Part shown: one piece after another, positions 34,769 to 43,503 of the stretch | Position numbering within the stretch: position 1 is the first letter of the stretch | Layout: each line of letters begins with the position of its first letter | Source of the DNA: Rhodanobacter sp. C03 | Lineage (GTDB): Bacteria; Pseudomonadota; Gammaproteobacteria; Xanthomonadales; Rhodanobacteraceae | Length of the DNA: 64,000 nucleotides | Direction of reading: 5' to 3' | Assembly: GCF_002001175.1 (NCBI RefSeq) | Contig: NZ_MUNT01000006.1 | Span: 744,001-808,000, forward strand | The notes under the pieces: model-generated | Databases searched by the model: none | What the model saw: the letters and a program-made list of their open reading frames with translations, nothing else | What the model was told of the DNA's origin: nothing | Translations under genes and position numbers: made by a program

Positions 34769-36861
34769 GCCGTTTCGGCCTCAGCGAGCACGCGTTGGCC
34801 GGCGAGCTGCTGCATTTCCTCGATAATCTGTTTCTGTGACAGCATGCTCAGGTCGATCACTTCCCTGGCCTGCGCGACGTAATAAGCCAGTTGTTCGTCA
34901 CTGCGCGCGAGCGATTTGTCCAGCGCGACTTCGATGCGCTGCAGGTGATCCATCAACAGGCCGTTCGACTCGCCGAACGTCTGTACGGCCACGCCGAATA
35001 CTTCGCCGAGGCTTGCCACCTCGACGGCACTGCCGGTGACTTGCGCGGCCACCGCGCCGAGCTTGCCAGTCTCGGCCTCGATATGGTCAGTGAACCGCGT
35101 GCCGACACGCTCCAGCAGATCCGCCGACGTGGCCACCAGCGCATCGACGGCCACCCGTTGCTCGGTAGACGCATGGTTCACGGCATCGAGCAGGGTATCG
35201 AGCGTGGCCATCAGGCGGCTACGCTCCTCCAGCATGGCGGTATCGCGGACCATGCTGTCGGAGAGTTTCTGGCGCAGCTCGGCGACAACTTCGGCCGCCG
35301 CCTTGGGCGCTTCGGACGCAGCCTGCACGAGCCGGGAAATCTCGGCGATCGTGCCGCTGGCGTGTGCTTCTGTCTGCGCAGAGATGTCGCGCGCGGTCTT
35401 CGCCAGAGCGTCGCAGATCTCCAGCTGCCGGCTTGCGGCGTGCTCGCCCGCCTGCTCCCACTGCTTGCTCAACGCCGCGCTCATCGAACCGAACGAATCT
35501 GTCCAGACAGTCAACCGTTCCTGATCCCGCGATTCCAGCACCGCCTGCACGTCCGCATGCGACTGATGCACGCTGCGAACCAGCGACGTGGCGTGCTCCT
35601 CGAACGTCGCCACAGCCGCGGTCAAGGCTTGCTGATTGCGGGCCGCCAGATCCGCGTTGACGGCTTCTTGCCGCGACAGCGCGTTGTTCCATGCGTTCGC
35701 CGCGCTGCCCGCCGTGGCGTCGAGACGTGCAGCGACGCCTTCCAACAGACCGGCCGAGCGTTGCTCGAAGGTGTCGGTGAACTGCTGCAGTGAGCTGCGC
35801 TGATCCTGGGCCAGCGCTTCGTTCGAGCGCCGCTGCTCCACCAGCGTATCGTTCCAGATCGCAGCCATGGTCGTGGTGGTCGTCTCCAAGCCGGTCGACA
35901 ACCCCTCCAGCTGACGCTGCACGGCGTGTGTGACCGTGTCGTGCAACGCTGCCGTTTCGCGTGCGAGACCGGCCATCGTGGCCTGCATTGCCGGTTGCAG
36001 CGCCGCCCCGACAGCAACGGCACTCGCGGCGACGCTCTCCTTCAACGACGCCTCCACGGAGGAGGCAAGGCGCGTATAGGTAGCCTCGGTCTTCGCGTGG
36101 AAGGCCTCGTGGTTGGCCATCTGCCGCTCGCTGGTGGCCATGCTCTGTTGCTCGATGGTAGCCATCATCGTCTGCAGGCGATAGATCAGGGTAGGCATTA
36201 GTTCGGTCTGCTGCTGCAGGAGCTTGAACGATTCCTCGCGCTGATGACTCTGCGAATGGATGCGCAACGTCGTCGCGATTTTCATGTCCAGAAGCTGCAC
36301 CGCCTGCAGCCGCTCGCGCCGGCATAACGCAGAAAGCAGCCCAAGCATCGCCGAGCTGGCAACGCCCGCGATCGAGGTGCCGAACGCAAACCCCAGCCCC
36401 TTGACCGGTGCGGCAAGAGATCCACGGATAGCCTCCAAGTCCGTTGCGCTTTCCAGCGCCATGCCGGTGCCTCGAAGCGTCGCCATCATGCCCAGCAGCG
36501 TGCCCAACATGCCCAGCAAGACGAGCAGACCCACCAGATACGGCGTCAGCGCCGGCACCGGCAAGGCCACGCGCTCACCCTCGATGCGCAGGCGTGTCGC
36601 ATTGCGCAGGCTGGGATGCAAGCGGCCCAGCCAGTCACTCAAGCTGGTCGGCGCAACGGACAAATCCGTCACGGCGCGCGTCAGCGTGGACGTGGCTTGC
36701 CGATAGCGATACAGCTCAAGCCCGCCCGCCAGATAGCACGCGCCAATCACCATCGTGACGGCCGTCGCCAGCGGATTGGAGCCGACGTAGCCGGCGCCGA
36801 TCCAGCACACCGCGACCAGACCTGTGAAAAACACCGCGAGATTAAGAAGATTTCTGAACAT
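34765..36861 (-). CDS. DUF802 membrane protein: ExbB/TolQ/MotA-like (ZorA-like) with long helical tail
   Basis: A 698-residue protein. Two N-terminal helices (about 5-50) and two further helices (about 108-130 and 150-185) have the look of MotA/TolQ/ExbB proton channels: LLGMLGTLLGMMATLRG and GLGFAFGTSIAGVASSAMLG. After residue about 190 it is a helical, coiled-coil-like tail of about 500 residues, rich in Ala, Gln, Glu and Thr, with methyl-accepting-like pattern. The layout equals that of ZorA, whose long tail reaches into the cytoplasm. It ends inside the start of the OmpA-like gene and begins 10 bp after the DUF3348 gene. Confidence 0.88.
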   Translation of the reverse strand: MFRNLLNLAVFFTGLVAVCWIGAGYVGSNPLATAVTMVIGACYLAGGLELYRYRQATSTLTRAVTDLSVAPTSLSDWLGRLHPSLRNATRLRIEGERVALPVPALTPYLVGLLVLLGMLGTLLGMMATLRGTGMALESATDLEAIRGSLAAPVKGLGFAFGTSIAGVASSAMLGLLSALCRRERLQAVQLLDMKIATTLRIHSQSHQREESFKLLQQQTELMPTLIYRLQTMMATIEQQSMATSERQMANHEAFHAKTEATYTRLASSVEASLKESVAASAVAVGAALQPAMQATMAGLARETAALHDTVTHAVQRQLEGLSTGLETTTTTMAAIWNDTLVEQRRSNEALAQDQRSSLQQFTDTFEQRSAGLLEGVAARLDATAGSAANAWNNALSRQEAVNADLAARNQQALTAAVATFEEHATSLVRSVHQSHADVQAVLESRDQERLTVWTDSFGSMSAALSKQWEQAGEHAASRQLEICDALAKTARDISAQTEAHASGTIAEISRLVQAASEAPKAAAEVVAELRQKLSDSMVRDTAMLEERSRLMATLDTLLDAVNHASTEQRVAVDALVATSADLLERVGTRFTDHIEAETGKLGAVAAQVTGSAVEVASLGEVFGVAVQTFGESNGLLMDHLQRIEVALDKSLARSDEQLAYYVAQAREVIDLSMLSQKQIIEEMQQLAGQRVLAEAETA

Positions 36862-36871
36862 GACTTCCCAG

Positions 36872-37615
36872 TTAGTTGGTGCGAAGCGCTGCGAGCAGGC
36901 CTTCGACCGGGTGAAAACGAACGTCCAGTTCGGCGAGCAACACGCTCTGCACGTCCTTGCGAAACACGTCCAGCCATGCCCCAGGCGCTATCGCCAAGGC
37001 GCCCTCCGAGACCTGCGCGTCGGCCAGCGCCGTCTGCTCGGCCTGACGCAAGCGTTCGAAGTAGTCCCCGAGTAGCGCAGGCACGTGGGCCAACAGAGCC
37101 TGCTCGCGCGGGCTCAGTGCACGCTCCATCGCCGCATCCACGGCCGCCAGCCGCGCCATGTCGGCCGTCCTCTGCGCGAGCATGTCCCGCAGACGGCCGC
37201 GCAGGTTACCGGCGGCTGCCTGCATCGACCGCTGGATGGCGAGATAGCGCTGACGAAACAGCGAGTAATCGACCACCTCGTTCGCGCCACCTTCCTCGAC
37301 CAACGTGTGCTCAGCCCCGCGCTGGCTTGCGGTGGCGAATGCTCGATCGCCAGTAATGACACTGGCCAACGAGGTACGCACACGGATGTACTCGTTCTCT
37401 TCCGCGCTGCCAAAGGTCGGCACGTCGAAACCCACCTCAGACGGTTTGCCGTCAAGCGTCGTGGACAGCGCAACAGCGTGCGTCCAGTCAAGCCATTGGC
37501 CGAGCCGGTCCGACAGCGATTGTCTGGATGGGGGAACGTCGACGTCCGTCAAGCGAGCAAGCAAGCGTATGAACGTCGGGCCGCGGACATTGGTCCGTTG
37601 AGGAGCTTGCAGCAT
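36872..37615 (-). CDS. DUF3348 protein, first gene of the ZorAB-like operon
   Basis: A 247-residue soluble protein of the DUF3348 type with no recognised catalytic residues. It is mostly helical by composition, with conserved-looking RGPTFIRLLARLTDVDVPPS near the N-terminus and FRKDVQSVLLAELDVRFHPVEGLLAAL near the C-terminus. It leads the operon and lies 10 bp before the DUF802 gene. A coupled DUF3348-DUF802-OmpA-DUF2894 order is, to my knowledge, recurrent in Xanthomonadales and Burkholderiales. The function is not established. Confidence 0.82.
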   Translation of the reverse strand: MLQAPQRTNVRGPTFIRLLARLTDVDVPPSRQSLSDRLGQWLDWTHAVALSTTLDGKPSEVGFDVPTFGSAEENEYIRVRTSLASVITGDRAFATASQRGAEHTLVEEGGANEVVDYSLFRQRYLAIQRSMQAAAGNLRGRLRDMLAQRTADMARLAAVDAAMERALSPREQALLAHVPALLGDYFERLRQAEQTALADAQVSEGALAIAPGAWLDVFRKDVQSVLLAELDVRFHPVEGLLAALRTN

Positions 37616-37808
37616 ATTTCTGGCTGAAAAACCGCCATTTTACATGCTAACGGGGTGGAGGCTGCTGCCTGTCGATTGGCGTGCAAGCGGCCGAGGCGGC
37701 CGGCCGGCATACTGGTGGCGTCCGCTTTCGATCCATAGCGGACAAGGGATAGTCGATCCGGAGCTCATCGCTTCGGCGCTGAAAGCGATTTTCAAATTGA
37801 TCTGATCT

Positions 37809-38480
37809 ATGTTTCCCATCCAGGCGAACATTCTTTACCGAGTCTTCTTCATCAAGGCGGCTAAGTACGGAACGGCCTTCATCATTGATGTCGAAGGCAC
37901 CGAATACCTCGTCACAGCGAAGCACCTGTTCGACCAGGCCGCGGACAATCATGAGATTCAGCTATTCCAAAACAACCGGTGGGTGCCGTATAAGCCGAAT
38001 GCCATCGCCTTCTGTAGGAGTGAGGCGGACATTGCCGTTCTGCGCCTGCATCAGCGGTTGACGCCGCCCGACTTGCCTGTAACGCCCACTGTTGCAGGGC
38101 TGACCTTGGGTCAGGACGTATATATCTTGGGGTTCCCCCACAAAATGCACGAAGACGTCGGGCAGCAACTCGGCGGGAATCCATGCCCCCTGATCAAGCG
38201 AGGCACCGCCTCAAGTCTTGGCGTCGGTGATCCGCAGGTTTTGTTCGTGGACACACTGTCGAATGAAGGTTTTTCAGGAGGACCTGTGGTCTTCCTACCG
38301 CCGAGTTCGCCCCAAGGCGTTCGAATCGCTGCGGTTATTTCGGGTTTCAAGACGCACCCTAAGCCAGTCATCGGAAGCGACGGCGAGCCAACCGGCGCGT
38401 ATGTCGAGATGAACACAGGACTGCTTCGGGCCTATGGAATCGCTTACGCCCTTGACCTGATTAGTCGAATGCCGCGATGA
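37809..38480 (+). CDS. Trypsin-like serine peptidase (cytoplasmic)
   Basis: A 223-residue chymotrypsin-fold peptidase without a signal peptide. The triad is His39 (TAKHLF), Asp74 (EADIAVL) and Ser156 (NEGFSGGPV). It has no PDZ domain, unlike DegP-type proteases. Stand-alone trypsin-like modules of this kind are often found in accessory or conflict-system loci. It is divergent from the DUF3348 operon, with about 190 bp between them. No good Shine-Dalgarno sequence is seen before the ATG. Confidence 0.82.
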   Translation: MFPIQANILYRVFFIKAAKYGTAFIIDVEGTEYLVTAKHLFDQAADNHEIQLFQNNRWVPYKPNAIAFCRSEADIAVLRLHQRLTPPDLPVTPTVAGLTLGQDVYILGFPHKMHEDVGQQLGGNPCPLIKRGTASSLGVGDPQVLFVDTLSNEGFSGGPVVFLPPSSPQGVRIAAVISGFKTHPKPVIGSDGEPTGAYVEMNTGLLRAYGIAYALDLISRMPR

Positions 38481-38569
38481 GAATCGGGCGCGTTTGCCTC
38501 GGCGGATGTCCGCTTCTGGCCGGATAGCGACCATGTCACGCGGCGCTATCTGGCCAGCAAATCCTCCGA

Positions 38570-38659
38570 TCAGACTTCGGTCTGCTCTGCGATCTCAAGA
38601 GCATCCTCCACCTCGATGCCTAGATAACGCACTGTGCTTTCGAGCTTGGTGTGTCCGGG
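38570..38659 (-). pseudogene. Remnant of a tyrosine recombinase/integrase C-terminus
   Basis: The last 29 codons before a stop read PGHTKLESTVRYLGIEVEDA and on to AEQTEV, the typical end of a site-specific tyrosine recombinase (HTKLESTVRYLGIE holds the nucleophile Tyr). Upstream the frame continues with sequence unrelated to integrases, and the catalytic Arg/His/Arg parts are missing. It is therefore a degraded fragment, a sign of past integration here. Confidence 0.75.
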
Positions 38660-38741
38660 TTCTACCCAGTTTGCTGATGGCATGCGTAGAAGGGATACAT
38701 CGAGCTCTTTCATTTTAGGTTGTCGTGCTGTTTGTAAGAAA

Positions 38742-40766
38742 TCACCAAAGCCGAACCCGATCTTCAGGTGCAAGATAAAGTTTGTCGTCCTTGGTCACGT
38801 GCCATGCGTCGTACCAAGCGTCCAGATTGCGAACCGGGCCGTTAACACGCGCCACGGGCGGACTGTGCGGATCTGACGCGAGGTTTTCGCGGAGCCTGTC
38901 GTCGCGTGTCTTATTCCGCCACGATTGCGCCCAGCTCAGGAAAAAGCGCTGGTCGCCGGTGAGGTTATCGATTACCGGCGCAGCCTTGGTTCCCAGCGAA
39001 TCATGATAGGCGGCGAGCGCAGTAGACATACCCGCGAGGTCCGCGATGTTCTCGCCTAGCGTCAGATCACCCTTAATGTGAACACCCGGCAACGGCTGCA
39101 TGGCAGAAAACTGGGCACTTAGGCGGCTTGCCTGCAGCTTAAAGCGCTTGGCATCATCTGGCGTCCACCAGTCTCGCAGCCGGCCGTCTGCGTCGACATG
39201 ACGCCCTTGGTCGTCGAAGCTATGGCTGAGCTCATGGCCGATGACGATCGCAATCGCGCCGTAGTTAACTGCCGGGTCGGCTTTGGGATTAAAGAATGGA
39301 GGCTGCAGCATCGCACCGGTGAAAATCAGCTGCCTATTTTCGGTGTAAGCCGTGGGATATTGGGGCCAAAAGCGCCAGTCGCTCTTGTTCCAAGGGCCCT
39401 TGCGCTGGGCGACCCTTCGATGCCAGTCAAACGCACGTGCGCGAGACACGTTGCCGAAAAGATCGTCGCCTTGAATATCGAGTGCGCCATAGTCAATCCA
39501 TCTGGCCGGATGCCCCACCTGTACCTCAATATTGGCGAGCTTGCGTAGTGCCTCTCGGCGGGTGGACTCACCCATCCAGGATGCAGTACCGATTTGCCGT
39601 TTAAGTGCAGCACGAACGTTTTTTACAAGCTCGACCATTGCTTCCTCCGTCGACGCCGGATAGTAACGCTCGACATAGAGTTCACCCACGGCGGACCCCA
39701 TAAGCGTGTTGAGCATCTCCAATCCACGCTGCCAGCGCGGCAAAATGGTGGGTTGACCTGAAATGGAGCGCCGGAGCTCAAAGCTCGCTTCTACGAAGGC
39801 GTTGGGTAAATATGCCGAAGCGTTATCGGCTGTGCGAAAGGCCAGCCAAGCCTTAAGAACGGGTAAGGGTGTCGTCGAGTACAGCGCGGCAAGCCGCTGC
39901 ACACTGCTAGGTGTTGAAAGGTTGACTTCAGTCAGGTCTTTTAAGTCGGCTGCGGCCCAGAACTGCGCCCAAGGAAATTGAGGAATTTCCTTTGCTAACG
40001 TGCTCATTTTTACTGGGTTGAACGTGGTCGTTGGATCACGCACCTGCTCTTCCGTCCAGCTCGCCGCCGCAATTTGCGCTTCAAAGTTAACGACCGAGTT
40101 GGCCGCAGTAGGTGCGTCGGGCCAATCACAGAGAGCGAGCATCTTTGCGACATACGCCCGATAGGCAGACAGCTTGTTCGCGAAACGGGGATCAACGTAG
40201 TAATCGCGGGCCAGCCGCAAGCCACCCTGCTGTACGTTCACCTCGTACCCGTAGCCACCAGATCGATCGGCGCTAAAATCAACGTCGAAGAGGCTAACGC
40301 CAAAACCTGAGTTGGCTCGCCCCATTAAGGTCGCTACGTCTGCGCGATTCGCAGCAGCGGCGATATGTGCGAGTTCGCCATCCAGCGGATGGCGGCCGCG
40401 CGCCTCGACGACGGGCTCGTCTACGAAGGAGCGATAAAGCTGTCCAACCTTTCCAACTTGGTCGGTGGGAACGAGGCCTTTGTCAGGTATAGATTCAACA
40501 ATCACCTTGGTCCGCTGGCTCGCGTCTCGGGACATATTGGCGAAAGGACCAACGCTCACCCGGTCGTCAGGGATCTTTGTCCTATCCTCCCACGTACCAT
40601 TTGCGAAACGATCGAAATCGTTGCCTGGTCTAACCTGTCGGTCCATCCCGATGAAATCGAGCCCGGACCCTACCGTGACTTTTTCGGTATGAGGCATTTC
40701 GGCCGCCATCGCGGCACACGCCATTGCGACGACAACCAGAGAAATTGAAAAGCGCAATAGGCGCAT
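38742..40766 (-). CDS. M13-family zinc metallopeptidase (neprilysin/PepO type)
   Basis: A 674-residue exported peptidase. A signal peptide (about 1-22, ending AMAA) precedes the M13 N-terminal domain (PGNDFDRFANGTW) and the catalytic domain with HELSH (zinc-binding HExxH), ENIADLAG (third ligand Glu and Asp) and C-terminal YLAPEDRVRLW. M13 enzymes cleave small peptides. Start at 40766 follows AAAGGAT. The gene lies in a visibly lower-GC section, with codon choice unlike the neighbouring his genes. It lies downstream of the two-component genes on the same strand. Confidence 0.92.
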   Translation of the reverse strand: MRLLRFSISLVVVAMACAAMAAEMPHTEKVTVGSGLDFIGMDRQVRPGNDFDRFANGTWEDRTKIPDDRVSVGPFANMSRDASQRTKVIVESIPDKGLVPTDQVGKVGQLYRSFVDEPVVEARGRHPLDGELAHIAAAANRADVATLMGRANSGFGVSLFDVDFSADRSGGYGYEVNVQQGGLRLARDYYVDPRFANKLSAYRAYVAKMLALCDWPDAPTAANSVVNFEAQIAAASWTEEQVRDPTTTFNPVKMSTLAKEIPQFPWAQFWAAADLKDLTEVNLSTPSSVQRLAALYSTTPLPVLKAWLAFRTADNASAYLPNAFVEASFELRRSISGQPTILPRWQRGLEMLNTLMGSAVGELYVERYYPASTEEAMVELVKNVRAALKRQIGTASWMGESTRREALRKLANIEVQVGHPARWIDYGALDIQGDDLFGNVSRARAFDWHRRVAQRKGPWNKSDWRFWPQYPTAYTENRQLIFTGAMLQPPFFNPKADPAVNYGAIAIVIGHELSHSFDDQGRHVDADGRLRDWWTPDDAKRFKLQASRLSAQFSAMQPLPGVHIKGDLTLGENIADLAGMSTALAAYHDSLGTKAAPVIDNLTGDQRFFLSWAQSWRNKTRDDRLRENLASDPHSPPVARVNGPVRNLDAWYDAWHVTKDDKLYLAPEDRVRLW

Positions 40767-40824
40767 TGGTGATGATCCTTTATCAGATACGAATGAGGTC
40801 GAGCTAAAAGTCACGAAGAGATCA

Positions 40825-41562
40825 CTACGCTGTGGGATTGCGCAGCACTTTGCGGACGCCTGGCAGGTAATTAGGGCCTACCTGGACGGTCTCTCCGTCT
40901 GTCATGACAAGCCGGTAAACGCCCGTCTCCGATCTGACTAGACGCTCGACGAAAGCCAGGTTGACGAATGCTGATCGGTGCACGCGTGGCATCGTCGCTG
41001 GCAGTCGTTCTGCCATCTCCAACATCGTGCTGCGAAGTAGATGACTCAGTGCAGCGGTGTGTACGATCACGTAGTCTCTAGCTGCTTCGATCCACTTGAT
41101 GTCACTCATGGCAACATCATGGCCGCCACGGGCGTCCGGTACGTGCAGCATGCGGTGTGCACATAAAGGCTCCGCAACTGCTGTCTCCAACGCGGTGATC
41201 TCGGCGATACGTCGTTGCGCCCGGAACACCGCTTGCTGGAGCCGATGCGGACGCACCGGCTTAAGGACGTAGTCGGTTGCTTCCACAGCAAAGGCTTCGG
41301 TGGCGTAACGGGCGAACGCAGAGACGACGATTACCTGAATCCTCCGCTCAACCGCCAGTATTGAAGCAACTTCGATTCCGTTAAAAGCTGGCATCTCGAT
41401 ATCGAGCACAATCAAGTCAGGTAGCAGCCGCCGGGCTTCAATTAAGGCAGCCGCCCCGTCACTCGCCGTACCAACTAACTCAACATTCGGCATTTCCCCA
41501 ACGATCGCTACGAGTCGTCTCAGCGCAAGTGGCTCATCATCGACAAGTAACACCCGGATCAT
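40825..41562 (-). CDS. LytTR-family response regulator
   Basis: A 245-residue response regulator. The receiver domain (about 1-120) has the acidic pocket LLVDDEP, phosphoacceptor Asp in LIVLDIEMPAFNG, and Lys in YVLKPVRP. The C-terminal LytTR DNA-binding domain (about 140-243) has DIKWIEAARDYVIVHT and MPRVHRSAFVNL. The ATG at 41562 overlaps the kinase stop (ATGA), so kinase and regulator are co-translated. Target promoters unknown; the M13 peptidase gene downstream is a candidate. Confidence 0.92.
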   Translation of the reverse strand: MIRVLLVDDEPLALRRLVAIVGEMPNVELVGTASDGAAALIEARRLLPDLIVLDIEMPAFNGIEVASILAVERRIQVIVVSAFARYATEAFAVEATDYVLKPVRPHRLQQAVFRAQRRIAEITALETAVAEPLCAHRMLHVPDARGGHDVAMSDIKWIEAARDYVIVHTAALSHLLRSTMLEMAERLPATMPRVHRSAFVNLAFVERLVRSETGVYRLVMTDGETVQVGPNYLPGVRKVLRNPTA

Positions 41563-42623
41563 GCTTTTCTCCAATGCGTGCCCTGACTTATGGGCAAGCG
41601 GATTGTTGCGAGAAAGCCGTCGTCAACCTTTTTCGTTTCTAGCGAGCCTGCTTGGCCATATTGTGTCTGAAGGCGCTGTGCGACGTTGCGCAATCCAAGG
41701 CCAGCCCCTGTGCCACTATGCTTGTGATCACGCGGACTTGCCGTCGTGGCGTAGTCCTCCACCGTAATAATAAGTTCCTGCTCAATGACGTGCGCGGTGA
41801 TGACGATCGTTGCCCCGGCTATAGTTGGGGCAACCGCGTATTTAATCGCGTTTTCGACAAGTGGCTGGAGAATGAGGCTTGGAACGGAAGCGACGACACT
41901 CAATTCGTCAAAGCGGTATTCGACGTGGAGTCGGTCACCGAACCGCACCGTCTCGATATCGAGATAGGCCTGTACCGTTTCAAGCTCTCTACCTAGCGGG
42001 ACAAGCGCAGACAGGTCGGCGTGCAGCGTGGCACTGAAAAAGTCTGCGAGTTTGGCAATCATCTCTTCCGCAGCGTCACCATTCCGCTCCGAAATCAGGG
42101 TCGAGATGGCATTCAACGTGTTGAAGAGGAAGTGCGGATTTACTTGGAAGCGCAATGCCGCGAGCTGGGCCTCAACAAGCTCCTTTTCCCGTTGCGCTAG
42201 AGATCGCGTCGATTGGATCAACGCTAGAACGATGATTTGAAAACCAAAAAGCAAGTTGAAATAAACCCAGTTGTAGCGCCGGATCGCGAAGGATCGAAGG
42301 GTCCATCCGCCTACGACGGTAGACGCCTGTAACAGCGTATCTACCAGCCAGAGCAGCGTTCCACTTGCAAATATCGTCAATGCAAGCAATGCCAAACTTT
42401 CTCGCTGCGGTAATGCGAGCGTGCGCTGAGTAAGTTTTGTTACAAAAAAGGACAAGCAGATACCGCATCCGGTAGTTCCGGCCAGCTTTAGCGGAACACT
42501 AGATTCGATCGGAGGCACAAATGAAAGTCCGATACCTAGAAATGCAATCGTCGCCCATAATCCACAGATGAGGTATTGGGGATTGGCATTCTCTAAGGAG
42601 CGCAAAAATGATCTTGTTTGCAT
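41559..42623 (-). CDS. LytS/YehU-type membrane sensor histidine kinase
   Basis: A 354-residue kinase. The N-terminal half has about four to five transmembrane helices (about 20-165). The His_kinase domain (PF06580 type) holds the phospho-accepting His in RFQVNPHFLFNTLNAIS (about residue 185) and the ATP-binding N-box LILQPLVENAIKYAV, then GTGAGLGLRNVAQRL. It partners with the LytTR regulator directly downstream. Low-GC codon use matches the M13 gene. Confidence 0.92.
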   Translation of the reverse strand: MQTRSFLRSLENANPQYLICGLWATIAFLGIGLSFVPPIESSVPLKLAGTTGCGICLSFFVTKLTQRTLALPQRESLALLALTIFASGTLLWLVDTLLQASTVVGGWTLRSFAIRRYNWVYFNLLFGFQIIVLALIQSTRSLAQREKELVEAQLAALRFQVNPHFLFNTLNAISTLISERNGDAAEEMIAKLADFFSATLHADLSALVPLGRELETVQAYLDIETVRFGDRLHVEYRFDELSVVASVPSLILQPLVENAIKYAVAPTIAGATIVITAHVIEQELIITVEDYATTASPRDHKHSGTGAGLGLRNVAQRLQTQYGQAGSLETKKVDDGFLATIRLPISQGTHWRKA

Positions 42624-42846
42624 TCCTGCAGACTATTGACTTTCGGGCTGATATCCAACCCCGTTTTGTCGCATTTTCGAGGCCTTCGTCGAAAACATCC
42701 AAGCCGCCAGCGCCGACCAACGAACGTCCGCCTTTGGGCTTCGAATTGAGCGCAACGAATGTCTCAAACTGGCCGATGGTTGACGTTCAAAAAACGTACC
42801 TAAACCAGATTCGACGAGTCGTGGTCGCCACCTTTCGAAATTCTTC

Positions 42847-43503
42847 TCAATGCTCAATGTGCACGTTGTGCCGCTTGGCCAGCAGCGATGCAACATCGGC
42901 CAGCGATAGTCCGCGTGCCCGCAACACTACCGTGAGATGAAAGATCAGGTCAGCCGACTCACCCAACAGTTCGGCATCGTCCTGCACCACGGCGGCGAGC
43001 GCCGTCTCGACACCTTCCTCGCCGACCTTCTGCGCCATCCGGCGAATACCGCCTTCAAACAGGCTGGTGGTGTAACTCCCCTCGGGGCGTTCGGCATGGC
43101 GTTGCGCAACCAGCGCATCAAGTTCGGCGAGGAAACCGAGTGGCGGTTGCACGGCTTCGCCAAAGCAGCTGGACGTGCCCAGATGGCAGGTCGGTCCATG
43201 CGGCTCGGCCTGCACCAGCAAGGTGTCGGCGTCGCAGTCGATGCGGATCGACTTCAATACCAGTACGTTGCCGGAGCTTTCGCCCTTGGTCCACAGGCGC
43301 TGCTTGCTGCGGCTGTAGAACGTGACCTTGCCGCTGGCCTGCGTCTGCGCCAGCGCTTCGGCATTCATGTAGCCGAGCATCAGCACCTCACCACTCAGCC
43401 AGTGCTGCACGATCGCCGGCAGCAGGCCATCGCCCTTGGCCCAGTCGAGGCGACTGAAGTCGGTAGTGGAATCGCTCATCGCTGCTTGTCCTTGGATGCT
43501 CAC
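42847..43503 (-). CDS. hisI: Bifunctional phosphoribosyl-AMP cyclohydrolase / phosphoribosyl-ATP pyrophosphatase HisIE
   Basis: A 218-residue fusion catalysing steps 2 and 3 of histidine synthesis. The HisI part (about 18-125) has [21 protein letters not shown] and cysteine/histidine zinc ligands at CDADTLL and HLGTSSCF. The HisE part (about 130-218) has [15 protein letters not shown] and [12 protein letters not shown]. It is the last gene of the his operon and starts inside the hisF stop (ATGA). A second Met at codon 9 is an alternative start. Confidence 0.95.
   Translation of the reverse strand: MSIQGQAAMSDSTTDFSRLDWAKGDGLLPAIVQHWLSGEVLMLGYMNAEALAQTQASGKVTFYSRSKQRLWTKGESSGNVLVLKSIRIDCDADTLLVQAEPHGPTCHLGTSSCFGEAVQPPLGFLAELDALVAQRHAERPEGSYTTSLFEGGIRRMAQKVGEEGVETALAAVVQDDAELLGESADLIFHLTVVLRARGLSLADVASLLAKRHNVHIEH

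Noticed and set aside
42608-42940. 110-codon plus-strand ORF between the kinase gene and hisI
   Set aside because: Overlaps the ends of two real genes and has no coding-like composition or ribosome-binding site; the gap of about 220 bp more likely holds the kinase promoter.
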